Assembly: GCA_016946835.1 (NCBI GenBank)
Contig: JACVTC010000151.1
Span: 165,001 to 229,000, forward strand
Direction of reading: 5' to 3'
Source of the DNA: Neocallimastix lanati (nom. inval.)
Lineage: Eukaryota > Neocallimastigomycota > Neocallimastigomycetes > Neocallimastigales > Neocallimastigaceae
Length of the DNA: 64,000 bases
Positions 34,246-45,461 of the stretch are shown here, one piece after another (the stretch's first letter is position 1; every line of letters begins with the position of its first letter). A program made the position numbers and the translations under genes. The notes under the pieces are model-generated. The model was not told the origin of the DNA. It saw only the letters and a program-made list of their open reading frames with translations, and searched no databases.

Positions 34246-37200
34246 ATGGATAATAGTTCTTCAAATTCAGCAACTATACCTGTTTTGCAGCGTGGCCTTC
34301 GAAGATACGATATTCAGAATAAAGATTTCATTCTTATCTTTATTCATGATCTTCAATCATGGTCTGTTAGTAAACTTTGGGAATTTCTTAGTAAGCGTAT
34401 TTCCAATTGCAATGAAATAGTTCATGAAATTATATAAAAACACATACACCTAATATAGAAAATTACTTCAATTTAAGGATAAACTATGATAAACCCACTT
34501 ATTACCTAAATATTTTATTTCTTCTTACCTATTGCCTTCCAATCAATAAAATTAATTGGATCCAAACCGACAAAATCAGAACTTTCAGTGAAGTTAAGAA
34601 ATTTAACAACAAATTTTCTTCTTTTGAAACTAAATCAATGGTTAAAGATTTTCTTTATAGTAATATTTATTCACCGTCTACTCAGTTCTTTAATCTTTGT
34701 GTCAATTGGAACATTAATGGATGGAATGATGAAAAACGTGATGGTATTAGATACTTTAATGAAATTTTTAAACCCATCTGTATTTGTTTGCAAGAAGTCG
34801 GTAATAGCCAATACCTTAATGTACATTCAAATAATTACCCATTTCTTTGTCACTATAATACAATTTTACGAAAAGCTGATCCAAATATACCCGGTATGAG
34901 AGGTCTTAGTATAAGTGTACATCGTTCTTGTTCATTTTCTCCTGATCCCTTTGAATATAAGTATATCATTTCTGTCAACATTACTTCTTTTTGGGGAATT
35001 AAATGCACTATTGGTAATATTTATGTTCCTACGGTCACTCATAAGGAAGAAAAAAAGAATGCCTTTTCAGAAATTACTAATTGGATAAAGAAACATACTA
35101 ATACACCTTCTATTCTTGTAGGTGACTTTAATATGTCTAAATCCCAATTAGTAAGTTTACTTAATAAATCATCTCATCAGTGGTTCACTAAAAACTAATC
35201 AGGTCTCGATTTCACATGGGCTCGGGATGGTAGATCGTCTTGTATTGATCATGTTTTATTTTAAAATGAAAGAATACATTAATAAGGTATCTGTTTGTAG
35301 TACATTAAATGATATATCTGACCACTTCCCTCTTATCCTTTCCTGTAAAAAAGATGACTCAGAAGGTTTTCGTGCTCCTACTCCTTCTAGAAGATTCAAG
35401 TGGTCCCAACGCATGTGTAATGAAAAGCATAATGAAATATTCTCAAGTAACTACTTCTCAATTCTTCTTAATGAATTTGATGATAATAAAGAATTAAGTT
35501 CTAATGAAATGGTCAATAAATTTATAGAAACAGCTAATAAAGTTGGTGATAAAGTTCATGCTAGAGTTCCTTGTGATCTTAAAGGCTCAGCTTTCCACTG
35601 CCCTTATTATATCAAGAAATTTTCTCATGAAAAGCATGTTGCATTTAATGAAATCAAAAATTTTTCTTTAGGCTCTAATCTTGAAAACCTTGATGAATTT
35701 TTAAATTTGATTCGTGAGTATAAAAATATATGTGGTAAAGTCAGGTCAATTAAGTTTTCTATTAAATCAAAACAATTTCATCAGTCAATAGAATCTTCAT
35801 GTAATGATTTTCGTAATAGATATGCTAGGAGTGCTTGGTTAAAATTAAAGAAGCTATCTCACCCTATGTACTCTAATTCTATTTCGTCAAGTGTTTTAAA
35901 GGACAAGCAGGGTAACTTTTTATTTTCTCATTCGGATCAATTAAATCAATTTGCTGAACATTACAGTGAACTAGCTTCTGATGTTACTCAACACAGTTTG
36001 GATAATGAATACTGGGTAAGTTTATTTGGAACTAATCCTAATAATAATCCTACTTGGGATATTAATGATTCTATTACTATGGAAGAAATTCAAAACACTG
36101 TGCTTGAAATGAAAAATAATAAAGCTCCTGGACCCGATGGTATTCCGATTGAATTTTTTAAAGCCTTCTTTAGTAAATCTGATTTATCCGATAATCAAGA
36201 TGATTCTTCAGATGATCACTACTCTAAGTGTGCTAAATGTTTACTTTCATTATTTAATAAAATCTGGGATGGTGATTTCCCTGAAGAGTGGAATTCGGCT
36301 TCTATAATATCAATTCCAAAAAAAGGAGATCTTTCGGATTGTAACAATTATCGTGGTATTTCTCTTATTAATGTTGGCTTAAAAATTATTTCAAAGATTG
36401 TTACTAATAGAATTGCTAAATATGCCCTTGAACATAAATTTGTTAGACCTGAACAATTTGGATTTAGAAATAAAGAAGAATGCATAAGTTTATATATTTC
36501 AATTAGAGAGATATGTCAAAGAAGAAAATATCAAGGAAATTTTACTTATCTTGCTTTTCTCGATCTTAAAAAAGCCTATGATTCAGTACCTATATTTAAT
36601 ATTTTGACCAAATTATATAACTTAGGAATTAGAGATAAATGTCATCTGTTTTTAAAGAATCTTTATCTATCTTCTAAAGCTCGTGCTTTTTTTAATGGTA
36701 ATCTCTCAGAAGAATTTTCGATTAATCGTGGTGTTAGACAAGGATGCCCTCTATCTTCTATTTTATTCAATTTGTTCATTAATGATGTACTGGATAGTTG
36801 TGATAAGTATGGTGTATATTTAGATTCTCAATATTGTTGTGGTGGACTTTTTGCGGATGATATTGTTTTAGTTGCTCCATCTAAACAAGCTCTTAAGAAA
36901 ATTTTGAATAAAGTTCATGAATGGGCTATTAAGAATGAAATGACTTTTGGAATTAATAAGTGTGCTACTCTTGTTGTAAAACCGATTAACTTTGTTAAAC
37001 CGATAAACTATGAAAATCCATCTTTCTTTATTGGTAGTAAAAAATTACCTAAAACTGACAACTATACTTATCTTGGTATTCCTTTTGATGAATCTTTATC
37101 ACTGAAACCTATACAATCCAAATTAAACAGTAATTTAAATGTCAAGTTAAATTTGTACTTTCGATTTCTTATTAATAAATCTGTTCCTCTCCCATTGAAG

Positions 37201-38226
37201 AAATATGTTTTAATTTCGTTTATTCTTAGTCTTGTTATATATTATGCTCCTCTCTTTGGTTCAAATAAGAGCAGATGTTCTAAAGCTCAAAAAATTATTA
37301 ATAGAGGACTTTATTGGAGTTATGGATTTAAATCTCGCAATTCTTCTGTTAGTCTCTATGATATTACTCGTGAATTGAGAATACCTCCTCTTTCAGCTAT
37401 CTGTGCAATATCTCAATTACGATGCTTTAGAAAATGGAAAAATTCATCATGTATTATTAATCATCTCACTAATAATATTCCTACTATGTCACATTACTCA
37501 TGGACTAAAGAATCAAGGACTTTGGATAAGAAATTAAATGGTAAAAAAACAAATGAAATAAAAAAGTTTTATTGGGAAAGAGATGTCTTCAAACCCTCAA
37601 AAGCTAAAAAAGCAATTATTTACAAGGAGAATGATTTTGGATTTATTCCAGAAATCAGAAACTTAACATTTCAATATCCTAAGTATCAGTTGGGATTCTT
37701 TTGGATTTCTCGAATTAGGTGTGGTTTTAAATTTGACATTAAAAGAAAAATCGTCTCAGAAGATTGCCCTAAATGTTGCCCTTGTTGTGGTGTTAGTGTA
37801 CCTAGCTTTTCTCACTGGATCTTTGCCTGTAAAGAATTGGAAAATTACAGAAATAAATCTTTACCTTTTCTAGATGATCTCTTTTTGAAGTTTGCAATGA
37901 TAATTGAACAAAAATCCTTGGATGTTTCTTTAGATTCAGAAAAGGATTATGATAATAATATTTATTATTATATACTGAGTGCACTTCTTGGTAGGCGTTC
38001 AATATATTCAATAATTAAAGTTAATGATGGGGAACAAAGACAATTAGTTGACAATATTTTTAAACAAAGTTCAACTTCGTCAACTGTTCCGTATTTTGTG
38101 GGGATTGCGGAGTTTCTAACAAACGTAATACCATTAATTTGTCGATCTTTTAGTTTGATGATGAAATGGTATTCCGTTGAATCTACCGTTACCAAGAGCG
38201 TCGACGTCGAAATGATAAGGCATTGA
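34246..38226 (+). pseudogene. LINE B-1 endonuclease / reverse transcriptase, disrupted
   Basis: Coding begins at 34246 but is closed by a stop at 34435-34437. The endonuclease reads from 34638 (NWNINGWND, CLQEVGNS, RGLSISVHRSC, VGDFNMS) to a TAA at 35196-35198. A frameshift near 35262 then precedes a long open stretch, 35227-38226, with the SDH motif, the RT (APGPDGIP, FGFRNKEECI, AFLDLKKAYDSVP, GVRQGCPLS, GLFADDIVL), the Cys/His cluster (CPKCCPCC...HWIFAC) and the tail TKSVDVEMIRH. The RT half is intact, so the RNA could still be copied in trans, but the element cannot make a complete protein. Confidence 0.9.
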
Positions 38227-38483
38227 TTTTCACCTCCAGATACAGATTCGATTGATAACACTAATACTGAAATTATTACCCCCAATAATGGACGTGGTGT
38301 TATTATTGAGGAATGGGAAAAGTTAGAGGCTATTGCTTCTAACGCACTTTTATAATTTTATAATATATAATATTTTATTTCATGTATTTTATTTGTTATT
38401 TTTTTATTTAATTTCATTTAATTTTATTATTGTTATAAATTAAATAAAGTTATTCTCTAAGTCTAAAAAAAAAAAAAAAAAAA

Positions 38484-38760
38484 CAGAGGACTTTATTGGA
38501 GTTATGGATTTAAATCTTGTAATTCTTATGTTAGTCTCTATGATATTACTTGTGAATTGAGAATACCTCCTCTTTCAGCTATCTGTGCTATATCTCAATT
38601 ACCCTCCTTTAGAAAATGGAAAAACTCATCATGTATTATTAATCATTTCATTAATTATATTCCTACTATGTCACAATGCTCATGGATTAAAGAATCAAGG
38701 ACTTTGGATAAGAAATTAAATGGTAAAAATGCAGATATATTTAGCGTCTTGTCCGAGCCA
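38484..38760 (+). mobile_element. older LINE relic, right part
   Basis: Continues the relic that begins at 33171. It matches LINE B coding 37297-37545 (GLYWSYGFKS, LRIPPLSAICAISQL, MSQCSWIKESRTLDKKLNGK) with many substitutions, so it is an older copy. Coding similarity ends near 38735. Confidence 0.75.
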
Positions 38761-39034
38761 GGAAAGTATAACTTTTTTCCTTTTTTCTTTTAATTCTATT
38801 TCTCTCTGTTCCTTTATCTTTCATTTTCATTTTTTTTTATTTATTTATTCTTTTTCTTTCTTCTTCTTCTTATGAATGAATGAATGAATCGAGAACTTAT
38901 CTTTCCTTTCCTCTACTTTACTAATTATTATATTATTATCTTTATTATCTTTATTCTTTTACTTTATATGAATTATTACTTTAAAATATTTCAAGTTTAA
39001 TAAATTAATCCCAAACCAAAATTTGATTTATTAT

Positions 39035-39038
<4 letters not shown>
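38761..39038. other. pyrimidine-rich spacer
   Basis: No gene or known repeat recognised. It is unusually rich in C and T on this strand (CTTTCTTCTTCTTC near 38857) and contains a short GAAT array at 38873-38889. Confidence 0.5.
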
Positions 39039-39073
<35 letters not shown>

Positions 39074-39736
39074 GGCAGCAAACTTGTTTCATCTTTATTA
39101 ATTAAATATTTGATAAAATACATGTAATAAAATAATAAAAAAAAGATAAAAAAAAAATAAACAAAAATAAAACACAAAATAAAATAAAATAATGGTATAA
39201 TATATTCTAGTTTCATTTAATTAATATCTGTAAAACTTCACAAGGGCATTATTATAATGTAATATAATAATTAATTTTGACTTCGCAATGTTAATCATAA
39301 TTTTAAGATACAAAATTATGATCTTCATTGGTTGCGCTAGCCCTGCTGGCCTGTCTTACTGTTTCTTCAGCAATGACGCTCTTGGTAGTAGTAGTACGAT
39401 TCGATTTGAACCTAATGAACAAAGACCATTGCTGGCCAATAGCAATAGGTATAATCGATTGGAGAAGTGCCGCAGTAACCACCAAGAACGGAGTATCAGA
39501 ATAAGTACCTGATTTCATCTGGCACTTAAATAGATCCTCCCATTCCCTTGTACTGTTACTAATACTTCGACCTCCAAGAAGGAAATTAAACACTTTTTCA
39601 CACACACTAGAATCAACATACACATTATTTTCAATACTATTACTAACATTACTAATAATACTATTACTAATATTACTAAAACTAATATTACTATTACTAT
39701 TATTACTATTTCTATTATTATTATTTCTATTATTAC

Positions 39737-39769
<33 letters not shown>

Positions 39770-40277
39770 TGTTGCTGTAATCATAATTACTATTAACAAT
39801 ATCATTTGTTAGGTTGCCACGATAGAAAGCATTATATAAAAATAAAATTTTATCATTAACTTTACTACGAATATGATTGAAAAATGGACTATTAATTAAC
39901 CAATGACTTATCCATTGTTTATTACTTTTACAACAGGGACAAAAATTAGGACACATTTGATCTATTATTTTTGCAGCTTTAGCAATTCTAGCATCTAATC
40001 TATATCCGCTTCGTGCTCTCATAGCCAATAGAGACCATATGAAAGATCAGGATATTCATAACAAAGTTTAATAAATTTTGATGTTTCTTCGAATTTGTTT
40101 TTGTCATAAACCTCAGCTTTTATAGGATTGATTTTCATATCTCTTTTCTAATAAAAATCCTTGATTTTATTATCGTTATTACTTTTTTTCTCTAGTTTAC
40201 GTATAAGAGTTCTACTTTCTTTTGTCCATGTATATTTTCTAGATTTTGGAATATTATTAACTAAATAGGAAATATTT

Positions 40278-40280
<3 letters not shown>
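39039..40280 (-). mobile_element. LINE A-3, 5'-truncated copy
   Basis: Minus-strand LINE A, with its poly(A) (seen as T) at about 39039-39070. It covers the 3' UTR and the C-terminal coding region back to the equivalent of 14461 in A-1. Its 5' end abuts a second T run (40280-40314), so both ends border homopolymers. No clear TSD was found. Confidence 0.85.
39303..40200 (-). pseudogene. LINE A-3 ORF, C-terminal fragment
   Basis: The open stretch 39303-40028 holds the Cys/His cluster (CPNFCPCC...), an expanded Asn-rich tract (about 39640-39780, longer than in A-1), FLLGGRSIS, SGTYSDTPFLV and a tail reading TKSVIAEE where the other copies have TKSVNAEE. Upstream, 40029-40200 matches LINE A in other frames with indels. 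RT and endonuclease are absent. Confidence 0.85.
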
Positions 40281-40314
<34 letters not shown>

Positions 40315-40319
<5 letters not shown>

Positions 40320-41233
40320 TATTTTCATTTTATTGCATTTTTTATTTTAATTAATTAATAAATATAACCCCAAGTTTATTATATATAGACTTTATAATAT
40401 TTTATTCTAATCATTATACTTAATATTTGTACATCTTTTTATTATTAAATATATATAGCTAAAACTATATTTTATTTGTAGGTTTAAATAGAGATAGTTT
40501 ATATATATAATTCAATTAATAAATAAAATAATAAATTAATAATAAATAGATAATAAATAAAGCAATAAAGCAATGAAAGTTTATTTTCTAAATTAACTGT
40601 AAATAAGAAAAAAAAATTATTTTATCATGTAAATTAGTAAAAGGCTATAGAGGGACTATATACATTTATTATTATTAATTTTTTTTTAAACTTAATAAAG
40701 CTAGCAACAACCTTTAAGATAATTAGTTTATTGAATACTAATAGTAATTAGAGAAAATGAATCCTCTAATAATGCTTTTTCTATTTTTTTTTATAAGGAG
40801 AATTATTACTGTTATTGCTATTAATAATTGTATATTTTGATTGATTTGTATACCAGTAAAATATACCTATTGTCATCAAAGAGTGTTGATATTGAAATGA
40901 TAAATCAAAAAAAAAAAATCAAAAAAAAAAAAAAAAAAAAAAATTAAAAATTCATTTATAGAGTAGAATGATAAATTAATTTAAATTTAAAGAGTAATCA
41001 TCGATAAGCTCAACAAACGAGAATTTAATAAATGGAAGCTATATATACATTTTTTTTTATTATTTAGTATAAATATTTACTATATAAACTTTGCCATAAA
41101 TAAAAAATATTAATTAATTACTATATATTATAATTAAAAAGTACTTATTTTCCTATTATTCAATAATAATAATGTAATAATTAATTATATTTTATAAGTT
41201 TTTTTTATTGACTTAGCAAGAGGGTAGGATAAT
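40315..41233. other. AT-rich spacer with a faint LINE tail
   Basis: No gene seen. Around 40870-40905 the string ATTGTCATCAAAGAGTG and the following TTGATATTGAAATGATAA resemble the TKSVDVEMIRH coding end of LINE B, so this may be a fossil tail. From about 41110 the sequence matches 25610-25740. Confidence 0.45.
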
Positions 41234-41612
41234 ATGACCTCTGGTCTTTCCCTTAAACATATCAGACTCTCATCGGATTCTTTGCCATACGGTTTGAAGA
41301 CCACTTTCCAAGCGAAGCCAATATGAAAGACATTACCTCTAAGCCGCCCTGTATGATCTCTTGAACCGTTATCGAGGTAGAAACATTTATACTAATCCTC
41401 TCATTGATCAAGATCTTACTATACCAACAACAAAGATACTTACCATGACTATCGAATACCAGCTTCATTTACGGGGAAAAACACCCTGGGAGGAGATAAT
41501 CTCTTATATAAATTCCTGAAGTAGTAGTGGGATCGACCCAAAAATCTTATTTATGTTAGTGCTAGTACTAAACATCATAATAAAAACTGGAAAAACATAT
41601 TATTTAAATATA
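41234..41612 (+). pseudogene. duplicated coding relic of unknown family, copy 2
   Basis: Counterpart of 25744-26137. Readable pieces include LLNRYRGRNIYTNPLIDQDL, ILTMTIEYQLHLRGKTPWEE and IISYINS. The two copies share an ancestral frame but have different stops, so decay continued after duplication. Product unknown. Confidence 0.5.
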
Positions 41613-41948
41613 ACACTGATAATAAATATTTTTCATATACTAAATATAAGCTAAATAAAATAAAACCAAACTAAAAAAAAATTAAAAAAAAGGATTTTAT
41701 TTATGAAAAAAAACAAATGTTGAAAATACAGAAATAAACCAATTTTTTTATAATTATTCTAATATTCTATTAATTTTGAATGTGTTAAAAAAAAAAAAAA
41801 AAATTAAATTTTGATATATTAAGGAAGTATTGTTAGGATTAATTTATTAAATATTAAAGTATTATTTATTTATTTAATTTTATTTTATATATATTTATTC
41901 CAGTAAAATAATTAATTTTAATTTTTAGTCATTCATAATTTAATAATT

Positions 41949-42047
41949 ATTGAGTTTCTATAAAAAAAAAGAACTATAGAAACTTCTAATTTTTTTATTG
42001 AGTTTCTATAAAAAAAGAACTATAGAAACTTCTAATTTTTTTTTTTT
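41949..42047. repeat. 48-bp direct repeat, each unit a hairpin
   Basis: Two tandem units. Each contains AGTTTCTATA and its exact inverse TATAGAAACT (41953-41962 with 41975-41984; 42001-42010 with 42021-42030) around an A-rich loop. The repeat is absent from the corresponding part of segment copy 1. Confidence 0.8.
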
Positions 42048-42108
42048 TAACTTCTAATAATAATAGGTAGGGTAGAATTTCTATTGTATTCTATGATAAT
42101 ATTTATAT

Positions 42109-42153
42109 ATATATTTTTTGGGGATGAATTTAAGTACACCCCAAAAAATATAT
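42109..42153. repeat. perfect 15-bp inverted repeat
   Basis: ATATATTTTTTGGGG at 42109-42123 and its exact reverse complement at 42139-42153, with a 15-base loop. The GGGG/CCCC ends stand out in this AT-rich context. Confidence 0.85.
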
Positions 42154-42169
42154 TGTTTATAGATACTTT

Positions 42170-42675
42170 TTTTTTTTTTTTATTTCATTTCATTTCATTT
42201 CATTTCATTTATTTTATTTTATTTTATTTAATTCAATCTGTACTTTATATTTATTATCCTAATATTTATTTTATTTTATTTTATTCAATCTGTACTTTAT
42301 ATTTATTATCCTAATATTTATTTTATTTTATTTTATTCAATCTGTACTTTATATTTATTATCCTAATATTTATTTTATTTTATTTTATTTTATTTTATTT
42401 TATTTTATATTATTCAATCTTTACTTTATATTTAATATTCTACTATTTTATTTTATTTTATTTTATTTTATTTTATTTTATTCAATCTGTACTTTATATT
42501 TATTATCCTAATATTTATTTTATTTTATTTTATTTTATTTTATTTTATTTTATTTTATTTTATTTTATTCAATCTGTACTTTATATTTAATATTTTACTA
42601 TTTATTTTATTTTATTCAATCTGTACTTTATATTTAATATTCTACTATTTTATTTTATTTTATTTTATTTTATTA
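42170..42675. repeat. TTTTA minisatellite with ATTCAATCTGTACTTTATAT core
   Basis: About seven variable-length units (roughly 47-80 bp). Each has a core beginning ATTCAATCTGTACTTTATAT followed by a variable number of TTTTA units. The same core (with CTTT for CTGT) is in the 3' UTR of LINE A-2 at about 22006-22040. A short TTTCA run precedes the array. Confidence 0.88.
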
Positions 42676-43930
42676 ATTATTATTAATAGAAATGATTTAA
42701 AATATATTACTAATTCATTAATACTTTTTTAATTAGTATTTTTTTTTTTAAATTTTTTAATATTAATAATCATGTTTTATATTTTAATACTAATAATCAT
42801 ATTATAATTTATATAAATATAATAAATATAGATTAAAATTAATATATAATATTATATTCACAATTATTAAAAAAAATATAAACTAATGGTGTTTAGTAAA
42901 TAATATTTAATAATTGTGAAATAAAATTTATAAATCTTAAAAAAATTTAAACTAATGGTTCATTCGCTCAATTATTATCTCATATTTTTCTATATAACAA
43001 TAAATATAAAATTTATATAATTAGTTATTATATGAATTTACATAATATACTATAATAAATGGTGAATATATAAATATAAACTAATATATTAATATATTGA
43101 TATCATTGGTAGAAAAATTTAAAAACATTTTCTATAAAAAATAAAGTTTAAGCTATTATAATGTAAGTATAATATAAGAATTAATTAATATATAAACTAT
43201 TGGAATAAAAAAAAATAAAATTTGAATTAAATATGGATATATATTTTGAACCACCTTTTTTTTTTTTTTTGTTTTTTTATTTAATCTTTTCATTTTTTTT
43301 TTTTTTTTGAAAATAGAAAATAATTTTTTTATTGTTACTAAAATTTATAATTAAGAATTTATTATTAATTTTTTTATTATTTAGACCTTGAATATATATA
43401 AAATAAAATTTTATGTTTATACAAATATAAAATATTATATAAATGAATAGATTAATAAATTTAAATTGTTTAACATTATGCATATCAATAGATCTATTAA
43501 TTATTTAATCTAAATTATAATAATTAAAGATTAGTATTATAAGAAATATTTTAATAAAATTTGATATTTAAATAGTGTGACGTGACATATCATAATTGTA
43601 TTTTATTAAATATAAATTAATATTTATATAAAATATTACATATGTAATAGTAAAACTTTAATCTTATTACAATATTTTTAATTAAATATTTATTATTATT
43701 TTGATGTTAATATTAAATATATTTACCATTTATTAATATATTTTATTTTATTAGTTATTTATATTAAATCAAATTTATATTTACCAAAATTATAAACTTA
43801 ATATTTAAAAAACAAAATTTAACAATTCATTATTTTTTATTATAATAAATATCATAAAATGCTATGTAATACAAGCAATACATATATAAATAGTTAAATA
43901 AAATAAAACCTTAATGATCTTAATGATGTG
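42676..43930. other. AT-rich spacer, segment copy 2
   Basis: No gene seen. 43005-43200 resembles 26385-26700 of segment copy 1. The open frame at 43277-43483 on the minus strand is AT-rich noise. Confidence 0.5.
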
Positions 43931-44560
43931 GACTGTTTTTTCAGGTCCATTGATAGTTGAAGGAAAAGAAATGGTCTATATATATCAGGCGTACTAATTA
44001 CAGTTTTCTGTAATTCTGATAATAATCGATAGTTTTCCTTTCTTAAATTGCTTTTATTACGAAGAGAAAATATTTAAAATAAAGGAAGACTTTAGAAAGT
44101 GAATCTAATGTTTTATATTGTTTTAAACTGGGTATGTAGTAATATTTATTTTTCTTGGAGACTTTAACATGAGCACCGCTGATTTACAAGCAAATTAACA
44201 GATCGTAGTCTTGGTAAGTGGTTTATTCTTTACATTAATGGTTCACCTATTTCATGGACTAGAAGTAGATACTCATTAGATATTGTTCATGGGTTAGTCA
44301 ACTCAAATATGTTGGATAAAATATTAAGTTCTTATTTTGTTGACTATCTTTCTATATCTGGTACAGCAAATTGTAATAACTATAGTAACATCTCTTTTAT
44401 CAATTATGGATTATGAATTATGGCAAAAATCATCTCTAATAGAATATCTAAATATGAAATTGATAAAGGATTTATTGGACCAGAACAACTTAGATTTCGT
44501 AACCGAGAAGAATGTATATGTCTTTACACGAATAAAAAAAAATAATAAAAAAAATAATAA
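43931..44560 (+). mobile_element. LINE D relic (5' UTR plus endonuclease/RT scraps)
   Basis: 43931-44150 matches the start of the B/D 5' UTR (CAGGTCCATTGATAGTTG..., compare 33344). Around 44155 it jumps to the endonuclease end (LGDFNMSTADLQ, then HGLEVD-type decayed sequence). It jumps again near 44365 to RT coding (NCNNYSNISFINYG, KIISNRISKYEI, GPEQLRFRNREECI). All frames are broken. It lies in segment copy 2 where copy 1 has the Ty3/gypsy relic. Confidence 0.7.
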
Positions 44561-45461
44561 AAAAATTATAAAAAAATAATAAAAAAAATTAAAAAGATAC
44601 GAATTTTAATTATTTATTATAACGTTTTTTTTGAATGAAGGATTTTTTTTTATTTCTTTTTAATTTTATTATCAATAATTTTATATTCAAGATTAATATT
44701 TTACCTTTCCCATTTTCATTAAAAAAATATGTATAACTTTACGAAAAAAAAAAAAAAAAAATCAATTTATTTATTAATTTTTTATTTATTAAACTTTTAA
44801 TTTTTTTTTTTTTTTTTTCTTTTTCTTTTAAATCATTTTAGAAATCATACATAAATTAAAATTTTTTATCCATATTTAGTATATAGTAGAATTTTCTTTT
44901 AATTTTAATATAATTTAAGATTTGAATTATATTTCATAAATTTTAGTTTATTTTAAAATAAATTTGGTATTTAATAATGAATTTAATATATTTGATTTTT
45001 TTTTTTTTATAATAATTTTTTGAAAGCCTTTATTTCTTGGTATAAATATAAGCTGAATACCGTTTAAAAATTTTTTTTTCAAAAAAAAAAATTTTTAAAA
45101 AAAGAACGACTATTATTATTATTAAATAATAAATAAATTAATATATAAGTTAATATATAATTAATTAAAAAATATAAAAATATTTTATTTTTTTTCTTAT
45201 AAATTAAATGAAAGAAAATTAATAAAAATAATTAATATATATATATATATATAAATATAAAAATAATAAAAAACAAAGTAATTAAAAAAAAAAAAAAAAG
45301 GTAAAATTATAAATATCTAGATAATATTAATAGATACAATTTTTATATTTTATTCAAACATTTATGTAAATAAATATATAATATAGAAATATTTTAATAT
45401 AATATATTGTATTATAAAATATAAATTTATAATATTATTTAAGTATTAGAACAATATAAAT
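44561..45461. other. upstream region of ABCA gene 2
   Basis: Homologous to 28120-28930; differences are mostly in A/T run and AATA repeat lengths. The promoter must lie here but cannot be defined. Confidence 0.6.

Larger units (their letters stand above)
33241..38483 (+). mobile_element. LINE B-1, full-length but with broken ORF
   Basis: Starts at about 33241 with CAGGTCCATGGA, is interrupted by a 90-bp LINE C fragment (33254-33343), has a 5' UTR to 34245, coding sequence 34246-38226, and a 3' UTR with AATAAAG before a poly(A) at 38465-38483. A 14-bp TSD with one mismatch flanks it. Its 5' UTR is nearly the same as that of the LINE D copies, and shares the block AGATTGATTCACTC with LINE A (10668-10681). 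Confidence 0.8.
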
